Assembly (NCBI RefSeq): GCF_001513975.1
Contig: NZ_KQ947989.1
Coordinates: forward strand, 558,001 to 622,000
DNA length: 64,000 nucleotides
Direction: 5' to 3'
Source: Streptomyces curacoi
GTDB lineage: Bacteria > Actinomycetota > Actinomycetes > Streptomycetales > Streptomycetaceae
In this document: in pieces, positions 58,809-64,000 of the stretch
How the letters are laid out: every line of letters begins with the position of its first letter
Position numbering within the stretch: the stretch's first letter is position 1
Translations under genes and position numbers: made by a program
The notes under the pieces: model-generated
Database searches by the model: none
Told to the model about the DNA's origin: nothing
Seen by the model: only the letters and a program-made list of their open reading frames with translations

Positions 58809-59906
58809 TCAGCAGGAGGAGTTCGTCTGGGTCACCAGGCCGAGCCTCCAGGGCAGTTGGGAGTAGTCGCCGCTCGCGGCGGGGTCCATCCCCTGGTACA
58901 GGAAGCGCAGGCGGCACGGGTTGATCGTGAGCGTCTGGTCGACGCCGTCCCGGATCATCTCGCCGTGGCTGAAGTCCGTGGTCCAGGCGGGCCGGCCCGG
59001 CCCGAAGGTCACGTTGGCGGAGCGGATGAAGGGGTTGGCCTCGGTCTCCGCCAGCGGTGTCCACGCACCGCCGAGCCTGTCCGCCGTCCAGGCGCGGAAG
59101 TAGCGTCGCCAGTCGGAGCCGGTGGCCAGCGCCTCGACGAGCATGAGGTACTTGCCGGTGGTGCCGAGGCGGTAGACGTTGCTGCCCTCGAAGAGGTCGA
59201 AGCGGTTGGGCTCGGACAGGACGATGGTGGTGTCGCGGAAGCCGTTCGGGAACTCGGCGACCGTGGTGCGCGAGCGGTACTCGTGGCCGTTGCCGTCGGA
59301 GGAGAACAGATAGCAGTCGGTGTCGTCGCAGATGACCCAGTAGTCGAGCCAGCCGCCCGGGCCCTTGTTCTGCGTGACGATCGGCGGCTCGGCGTCGAAG
59401 AAGTTCCGAGGAGCGCTCCAGCTGCCCGGGTCCGCCGGGTCATTGCTGGTGGAGAAGGAGGGCAGCGGGGTCTGGTAGACCATGTACCACTTCTTCTGCG
59501 GCGCGAAGTAGAACACCTGGGGAGCGGCGGCGTACCGGTTGCCGATGGCGGGGTTGGTGTCGAGGAAGGTCTGCGGTGCGGCGGCGGCCTGGGACCAGTC
59601 GGCGAAGCTGGTGTGGGCCAGGCTCCACCGGCCGGAGGTGTCGGCCGTCGTCATGTAGACATGCCAACGGTGGCCGTACCGGAAGACCGTGGGGTCCTTC
59701 ACGGAGACGATCGGGTGGCCGGCGTCCGGCTTGGGCGCGATCAGCGGTCCGCTGGAGGACCAGGCGAAGGAGCTGGGCAGCGGCCCGGCCCGGTCCGCCG
59801 CCGGGCCGCTGGCGACCGCGCGGTCCGGGGATACGGCCACCGCTCCGAAGGCCAGCAGGATGAGCACCATCCCGCTGATCAACGTACGCATATGTGGAGT
59901 CGGCAT
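58809..59906 (-). CDS. GH62 alpha-L-arabinofuranosidase, secreted
   Basis: About 365-residue secreted enzyme. The signal RTLISGMVLILLAFGAVAV then SPDRAVASGP is cleaved near 35. The five-bladed propeller domain is GH62: ADRAGPLPSSFAWSSSGPLI, SVKDPTVFRYGHRWHVYMTT with the catalytic Asp base, GGWLDYWVICDDTDCYLFSS, FDLFEGSNVYRLG with the Glu acid, and a C-terminal RLGLVTQTNSSC. It removes arabinose side chains from arabinoxylan. ATG 59906 gives MPTPHMRTLISG after GAGAGGGCGAG. It is the first gene of a two-gene unit with the CE1 esterase and has a CebR-type box at 59968. Confidence 0.93.
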   Translation of the reverse strand: MPTPHMRTLISGMVLILLAFGAVAVSPDRAVASGPAADRAGPLPSSFAWSSSGPLIAPKPDAGHPIVSVKDPTVFRYGHRWHVYMTTADTSGRWSLAHTSFADWSQAAAAPQTFLDTNPAIGNRYAAAPQVFYFAPQKKWYMVYQTPLPSFSTSNDPADPGSWSAPRNFFDAEPPIVTQNKGPGGWLDYWVICDDTDCYLFSSDGNGHEYRSRTTVAEFPNGFRDTTIVLSEPNRFDLFEGSNVYRLGTTGKYLMLVEALATGSDWRRYFRAWTADRLGGAWTPLAETEANPFIRSANVTFGPGRPAWTTDFSHGEMIRDGVDQTLTINPCRLRFLYQGMDPAASGDYSQLPWRLGLVTQTNSSC

Positions 59907-59967
59907 TGACTCGCCCTCTCGCCGGGGAAGCGTCCGCAGGGGCATGGTGACATGGACACGCCCTTCA

Positions 59968-59981
59968 TGGAAGCGCTCCCA
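59968..59981. promoter_or_regulatory. CebR-type operator upstream of GH62
   Basis: TGGAAGCGCTCCCA: on the other strand TGGGAGCGCTTCCA, differing in one base from the cellobiose repressor box TGGGAGCGCTCCCA. It stands 62 bases before the GH62 start, so cellulose/xylan breakdown products may induce the operon. Confidence 0.75.
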
Positions 59982-60051
59982 CGCGCGGGGGCGAGAGAGC
60001 CCTTACCCTCCACGAGGACTGGCTGAGTTCTTGTGCGCAAAGCATTGACCA

Positions 60052-60063
60052 GAAAGCGCTTGC
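60052..60063. promoter_or_regulatory. LacI-like half-palindrome upstream of pectate lyases
   Basis: GAAAGCGCTTGC contains the perfect 8-bp palindrome AAGCGCTT (60054-60061). It sits between divergent GH62 and pectate lyase genes, 140 bp before the PL1 start, and could be another sugar-regulator site. Confidence 0.45.
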
Positions 60064-60203
60064 CCCCTACGTTCCGTTCAACAGTGTGACCGAGCCGCAT
60101 CGCCGCACCCCCACACGGTCACACTGCCCGCGCGCGGCGTTCCACTTGCCACACATAGTTCACGTACATGATCGAGCAAGCCCTTCCGAAGGGATGCACC
60201 CGC

Positions 60204-61184
60204 ATGCGCACTCTCCCCCCACGTGCACGCCCGCAAAGAACCACCCTGGTGACTGCCGCCGCAGCCGCCCTCGCCACCGCGGCCGTCATCGTGCTGCCCC
60301 AGCCGGCCGGGGCGGCGGAAACCTCGCCCGTCGGGTTCGGCGCCGGGACGACCGGTGGCGGCAGCGCCTCGCCGGTCACCGTCTCGACCCTGGCCGCCTT
60401 CAAGTCGGCGGTGACCGGCAACTCGGCCAAGGTCGTCCGGGTCAACGGCCTGATCCCGCTGAGCGGTCAGGTGGACGTCGGGTCCCACACCACGGTGCTG
60501 GGCGTCGGTTCGGCGTCCGGGTTCACCGGGGGCGGGCTGCGGCTGAAGAACGTCACCAACGTGGTCGTCCGGAACCTGAACATCAGCAAGCCGGTGGCGC
60601 CGTCCGACGGCATCACGGTCCAGGCGTCGACGAAGGTGTGGATCGACCACAACTCCTTCTCGGCCGACCGCGATCACGACAAGGACTACTACGACGGCCT
60701 GCTGGACATCAACCACGGCTCGGACAACGTCACGGTGTCCTGGAACACCTTCAAGGACCACTTCAAGGGCTCACTCGTCGGCCACAGCGACAACAACGCC
60801 TCCGAGGACACCGGCCACCTGAAGGTGACGTACCACCACAACCACTTCAGCAACGTCCACTCGCGCATCCCCAGCCTGCGCTTCGGCACCGGGCACTTCT
60901 ACAACAACTACGTGGCCGGCGCGGACACCGCCTGCCACTCGCGCATGGGCGCCCAGATGCTCGTGGAGAACAACGTCTTCCGTGACACGAAGATCGCTGT
61001 GACCACGAACCGCAGCAGTGACGTCGACGGCTACGCCAATCTGCGCGGCAACGATCTCGGCGGGGCCGCGACCGAGATCTCCCGGGTCGGCACCTTCACC
61101 GCGCCGCCCTACGGCTACACCGCGGAGTCCGCGTCCACCGTCGTCACCTCGGTGACGTCCGGCGCGGGCGCCGGAAAGATCTGA
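60204..61184 (+). CDS. Pectate lyase, polysaccharide lyase family 1, secreted
   Basis: 326-residue secreted enzyme. The signal peptide (TTLVTAAAAALATAAVIVLP then QPAGAAETS) is cleaved near 33. The right-handed beta-helix is PL1: VNGLIPLSGQVDVGSHTTVL, VWIDHNSFSADRDHDKDYYD, GLLDINHGSDNVTVSWNTFK, VTYHHNHFSNVHSRIPSLRF with the catalytic Arg, and GHFYNNYVAGA. Ca2+ ligands (WIDHNSF, Asp in DYYDGLLDI) are present. It splits polygalacturonate by beta-elimination. ATG 60204 follows GAAGGGA. PL3 pectate lyase follows 31 bp later, so they form an operon. Confidence 0.93.
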   Translation: MRTLPPRARPQRTTLVTAAAAALATAAVIVLPQPAGAAETSPVGFGAGTTGGGSASPVTVSTLAAFKSAVTGNSAKVVRVNGLIPLSGQVDVGSHTTVLGVGSASGFTGGGLRLKNVTNVVVRNLNISKPVAPSDGITVQASTKVWIDHNSFSADRDHDKDYYDGLLDINHGSDNVTVSWNTFKDHFKGSLVGHSDNNASEDTGHLKVTYHHNHFSNVHSRIPSLRFGTGHFYNNYVAGADTACHSRMGAQMLVENNVFRDTKIAVTTNRSSDVDGYANLRGNDLGGAATEISRVGTFTAPPYGYTAESASTVVTSVTSGAGAGKI

Positions 61185-61215
61185 CCACCCCCCAACTGGA
61201 AGAAGGCATCGGGAC

Positions 61216-61998
61216 ATGACTTCACCAGCAAAGCCCCACGCCCGCCGGCGCGCACTGACCGGCGGTCTGGCCGCACTCGGCCTCTCATCTGTCATGATCA
61301 CGACAGTAGGGGTCCCGCCGGCGAGCGCCGCCACCTGGCCGAGGCCCAGCAGCAGCCAGCCGGTGAGCTCCACCATCAACGTCTCCGGCGTGCGGGACGG
61401 CGGCATGGTCCGCTACTACGGCAGCGGCGACCTGGCCGGCGACGGCCAGGAGGAGGGCCAGGACCCGATCTTCAAGCTCGCGCCCGGCGCGACGCTGAAG
61501 AACGTCATCATCGGCGCGCCCGGCGCCGACGGCATCCACTGCGAGGGCAGCTGCACGCTGCAGAACGTGTGGTGGGAGGACGTCGGCGAGGACGCCGCCA
61601 CCTTCCGGGGCGGCTCCACGTACAACGTGATCGGCGGCGGCGCCAAGAAGGCCGCCGACAAGGTGTTCCAGCACAACGGGCCCGGCACGGTGAACATCTC
61701 CAACTTCGCCGTCAGCGAGTTCAAGACCTTCTACCGCTCGTGCGGCGACTGCTCCACGCAGCACACGCGCAAGGTCAACCTCAGCAACATCGAGGTGACC
61801 GGCACGGGATCCACCGCCCGCCTCGTCGGCATCAACGTGAACCGCAACGACGTGGCGACACTGCGCGGCATCACGATCCTGAACGACGCCGGCCGCAAGG
61901 TCATCCCCTGCCAGAAGTACAACAACAACACCGCGGTGGGTACGGGGCCCGACAGCAAGAACTGCCTGTACTCCAACTCGGACATCACCTACAGGTAG
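61216..61998 (+). CDS. Pectate lyase, polysaccharide lyase family 3, secreted
   Basis: 260-residue secreted enzyme. The start PHARRRALTGGLAALGLSSV is a twin-arginine signal, cleaved near residue 37. The mature part has PL3 motifs: INVSGVRDGGMVRYYG, QEEGQDPIFKLAPGATLKNV, GADGIHCEGSCTLQNVWWED, DAATFRGGSTYNVIGGGAKK, and a Cys pair YRSCGDCSTQH. It is a Ca2+-dependent beta-elimination enzyme on pectate. It shares an operon with PL1. A strong hairpin (62033-62077) follows. Confidence 0.92.
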   Translation: MTSPAKPHARRRALTGGLAALGLSSVMITTVGVPPASAATWPRPSSSQPVSSTINVSGVRDGGMVRYYGSGDLAGDGQEEGQDPIFKLAPGATLKNVIIGAPGADGIHCEGSCTLQNVWWEDVGEDAATFRGGSTYNVIGGGAKKAADKVFQHNGPGTVNISNFAVSEFKTFYRSCGDCSTQHTRKVNLSNIEVTGTGSTARLVGINVNRNDVATLRGITILNDAGRKVIPCQKYNNNTAVGTGPDSKNCLYSNSDITYR

Positions 61999-62032
61999 CC
62001 GCACCAGCAGGTAGTCCCCCCAACACGGTGGA

Positions 62033-62077
62033 GGCGGCCGTCCGAAGCGTCCCCGCACGGCGCTTCGTACGGCCGCC
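62033..62077 (+). terminator. Terminator after the pectate lyase operon
   Basis: GGCGGCCGTCCGAAGCG (62033-62049) pairs with CGCTTCGTACGGCCGCC (62061-62077), 17 bp with one mismatch and an 11-nt loop. Confidence 0.8.
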
Positions 62078-62114
62078 GCGGCATTGGCGGCGACACGCGC
62101 GCGTAAGTCATCGG

Positions 62115-62170
62115 TCGGGGCTGTCGACTCGGGGCTGTCGACTCGGGATTGACGACTCGGGGTTGTCGAC
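62115..62170. repeat. Four 14-bp tandem repeats
   Basis: TCGGGGCTGTCGAC at 62115 and 62129 (exact), TCGGGATTGACGAC at 62143 and TCGGGGTTGTCGAC at 62157. Each unit holds GTCGAC palindrome. The flanks carry CGCGCGTA at about 62098, 62178, 62219 and 62260, a second, longer period that runs into the 3' end of the PaaX gene. Not a CRISPR: units are contiguous without spacers. Confidence 0.9.
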
Positions 62171-62200
62171 CGCTACGCGCGCGTACACCCTCGCTCGCGT

Positions 62201-62998
62201 TCAGCGTCCTCCACGCGCGCGTACGTCCTCGGTCGGGTCGACCTGGCGGCCGCCGTGCGCGCGTACCGTCTCGGCCACCTCCCGCCGGTAGTCCGCGTAC
62301 GCGGCGCGCAGCCGTGCGCCCGGCCAGTCGGCCGGGAGGAGTTCGGGCGGCAGCACCGGATCGGCGAGCAGGTGTCGTACGACGGCCGCGAAGGCGGTGA
62401 AGCGTTCGGAGGGGTGGCGTGCTCGGCCGACTTGGGCGAGCAGGGCGCGTCCCGTACCGGCCCACGCGTCCAGCGGCCACAGGCTCGCGGCGAGCTCGCG
62501 GGCGGGCCGCTCGGGGCGGGCCGTGCAGCGCTCGGCCACCTGGCCGAGGTCGTCCGGCAGGGGCCGGAGCAGATTGGCCGGCCGCAGCCAGACGCCCTCC
62601 CTGAGTTCGGCGAGCCGGAGGCGGGCCAACTCGGTGCGCAGTTCCGCCCGTTCGGCGGGGCCTCGGCCCGTGGCCGTGACCACGACCATCTCCCAGTCGC
62701 CGTCCCAGGGCAGGGTCTCGGGGTGGACGGCGTCGTCCTGGCGTCGCTGGCGTTCCAGCAGCCGGTCGCTCAGCCGGTAGACCGTGTCCGCCCGCCGCAG
62801 GTCCCCGGCCGCCACCATCCGGCTGAGCGCGGCCCGCACGGTGGACCCCGCGATCCCGAACGGCTCCACGCAGCGCACCAGGTCCTTCACCGGCAGCTCG
62901 GGCGGATGCAACCCCAGCAACAGGCTCAGGACGACCGACCGGGCGGACAGCGGGCGCAGTTCCACCTCGTCGGCCTGCGGTGACGGGTTGTTCGGCAT
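62201..62998 (-). CDS. PaaX family transcriptional regulator
   Basis: 265-residue regulator. The N-terminal winged helix is RSVVLSLLLGLHPPELPVKD, EPFGIAGSTVRAALSRMVAA and a short wing DLRRADTVYRLSDRLLERQR. The middle (LPWDGDWEMVVVTATGRGPA) is the PaaX central domain, and the last part ARHPSERFTAFAAVVRHLLA the C-terminal domain. PaaX-type proteins repress aromatic-acid or fatty-acid pathways and are released by an aryl-CoA or acyl-CoA. The tail ends VRAHGGRQVDPTEDVRARGG, a doubled motif encoded by the CGCGCGTA repeat. Start ATG 62998, or GTG 63004. Divergent from the AidB-type gene. Confidence 0.9.
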   Translation of the reverse strand: MPNNPSPQADEVELRPLSARSVVLSLLLGLHPPELPVKDLVRCVEPFGIAGSTVRAALSRMVAAGDLRRADTVYRLSDRLLERQRRQDDAVHPETLPWDGDWEMVVVTATGRGPAERAELRTELARLRLAELREGVWLRPANLLRPLPDDLGQVAERCTARPERPARELAASLWPLDAWAGTGRALLAQVGRARHPSERFTAFAAVVRHLLADPVLPPELLPADWPGARLRAAYADYRREVAETVRAHGGRQVDPTEDVRARGGR

Positions 62999-63073
62999 GG
63001 TCACGACTGTACGGGGCGGAGGCGGCGTATTACAGGATTGCTGCGGTCGCAGTCATAGTGCAACACTGGCGGT

Positions 63074-64000
63074 ATGGTCTCGACACTCGCGCAGGAGCAG
63101 TCCGGAGCCGAGCAGGAGCAGCCCCGGCAGTACGCCACCCATGACGTCACCAACCAGCCCCCTCCCCTGCCGCCGTACGACGCGTCCGAGGACACGGCCC
63201 TGCTCGAAGGGCTGCGCCGCGAGGGCGCCGACTGGGCCGAGGAGGGCATCCGGCGGCTCGGCCTGCGGGCCGGGAGCGCCGAGGCGCAGGAGTGGGCCGA
63301 GCAGGCCAACCGGTACGAGCCCGAGTTGCGCACGCACGACCGGTACGGCAACCGCGTCGACGAGGTCGAGTTCCATCCGAGCTGGCACCACCTGATGCGG
63401 GTCGCGGTCGCCGAGGGCCTCGCGGCTGCGCCCTGGGCGGACCGGCGGCCAGGAGCACATGTCGCCCGGACCGCGGGCGGGATGGTGTGGGGCCACACCG
63501 AGGCAGGGCACGGCTGTCCGACGTCGATGACGTACGCCGCCGTCCCCGTGCTGCGCCGGCAGCCCGAGCTCGCGAAGGTCTACGAACCCCTGCTGACCAG
63601 CCGGGAGTACGAGCCGGGCCTGCGCGTACCGACCGACAAGCGGGGCCTGCTCGCGGGCATGGGGATGACCGAGAAGCAGGGCGGCTCCGACGTCCGTACG
63701 AACACGACGACGGCCACGCCGACCGCCGAGCCGGGCGTGTACACGCTGCGTGGGCACAAGTGGTTCACCTCGGCGCCCATGTGCGACGTCTTCCTGGTGC
63801 TGGCCCAGGCCCCCGGCGGCCTGTCCTGCTTCCTGGTGCCCCGCGTGCTGCCCGACGGCAGCCGCAACACCTTCCGCATCCAGCGCCTGAAGGACAAGCT
63901 GGGCAACCGTTCCAACGCCTCCTCCGAGCCGGAGTTCGACGGAACCGTCGCGTGGCTGGTCGGGCCCGAGGGACGGGGCGTCAAGACGATCATCGAGATG
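63074..64000 (+). CDS. AidB-type acyl-CoA dehydrogenase (3' end outside window)
   Basis: Open frame from ATG 63074 to the window edge (309 codons). It resembles AidB-like flavin dehydrogenases, about 540-560 residues long: an N-terminal TNQPPPLPPYDASEDTALLE, HPSWHHLMRVAVAEGLAAAP, then the dehydrogenase motif MGMTEKQGGSDVRTNTTTA, followed by YTLRGHKWFTSAPMCDVFLV. AidB proteins carry FAD and are linked to DNA-alkylation defence or to acyl-CoA oxidation. It is divergent from PaaX, 75 bp away, so acyl-CoA control by PaaX is likely. Confidence 0.92.
   Translation, partial: MVSTLAQEQSGAEQEQPRQYATHDVTNQPPPLPPYDASEDTALLEGLRREGADWAEEGIRRLGLRAGSAEAQEWAEQANRYEPELRTHDRYGNRVDEVEFHPSWHHLMRVAVAEGLAAAPWADRRPGAHVARTAGGMVWGHTEAGHGCPTSMTYAAVPVLRRQPELAKVYEPLLTSREYEPGLRVPTDKRGLLAGMGMTEKQGGSDVRTNTTTATPTAEPGVYTLRGHKWFTSAPMCDVFLVLAQAPGGLSCFLVPRVLPDGSRNTFRIQRLKDKLGNRSNASSEPEFDGTVAWLVGPEGRGVKTIIEM

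Noticed and set aside
62115..62170. CRISPR array
   Set aside because: Units are 14 bp, contiguous and without spacers; no cas genes nearby.

Overview
The window is high-GC actinobacterial DNA and reads as a piece of a Streptomyces chromosome. Almost every gene has G/C in third codon positions, and GTG starts and GTGA/ATGA stop-start overlaps are common. Families that are Streptomyces hallmarks are present: DUF6332, DUF6421, DUF6214, PaaX, a ROK/LacI pair, eukaryote-type Ser/Thr kinase, CBM2 and CBM35-type secreted hydrolases. Only one TTA (bldA) codon was found by eye in any real gene. No rRNA, tRNA, CRISPR array, phage or insertion sequence was recognised.

Layout. 1-9.7 kb: truncated glutamate-cysteine ligase-like gene, an MFS exporter with a leaderless promoter, a frameshifted VOC gene, a mycothiol-type maleylpyruvate isomerase-fold protein, a MarR/DHA2 efflux divergent pair, DUF6332, a two-component system, and a TetR/F420-type reductase divergent pair with visible operators. 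9.7-17.7 kb: geranylgeranyl-reductase-type flavoprotein, M20 dipeptidase, kinase-NUDIX fusion, small secreted protein, a long structured intergenic stretch, ROK sugar kinase and LacI regulator, and a TTA-containing hypothetical. 17.7-28.9 kb: membrane Ser/Thr kinase, DUF6986 aldolase-like protein behind a TTCCGC-N3-GCGGAA palindrome, Tat-exported phosphodiesterase-fold protein, etfB-etfA, flavin reductase, thioredoxin and DUF4395 divergent pair, acyltransferase, an SDR pseudogene, and a transglutaminase-like/B3-4 two-gene unit.

29-40 kb: secreted beta-sandwich-like protein, the tightly coupled DUF6421-SDR-threonine-aldolase operon, glycerophosphodiesterase, acetyltransferases, two VOC proteins, and a large clan-A type glycoside hydrolase. 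40-52.9 kb: MarR/FUSC operon, PAP2 phosphatase, HAD phosphatase, autoregulated TetR, the divergent LVIVD-repeat protein/DUF305 lipoprotein pair, DUF6214, ferredoxin-NADP reductase, NCS2 nucleobase permease, and the ArsR/old-yellow-enzyme pair. 52.9-64 kb: a giant CtpI-like P-type ATPase, a plant cell wall island (CE1-type esterase with CBM2, GH62 arabinofuranosidase, PL1 and PL3 pectate lyases), and PaaX divergent from an AidB-type acyl-CoA dehydrogenase that runs off the window.

How the parts work together. The region is mostly core metabolism and redox housekeeping mixed with many local regulator-target pairs whose operators can be read directly as palindromes. The hydrolase island at 57.4-62 kb attacks xylan side chains (arabinose, acyl groups) and pectin, with a near-perfect cellobiose-repressor-type box in front of the GH62 operon. 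The most plausible undescribed system is the three-gene DUF6421-SDR-aldolase operon at 30.5-33.8 kb. Others worth a look are the transglutaminase-like/B3-4 pair, the kinase-NUDIX fusion, the LVIVD/DUF305 pair and a 14-bp-stem structured element at 14.5 kb.
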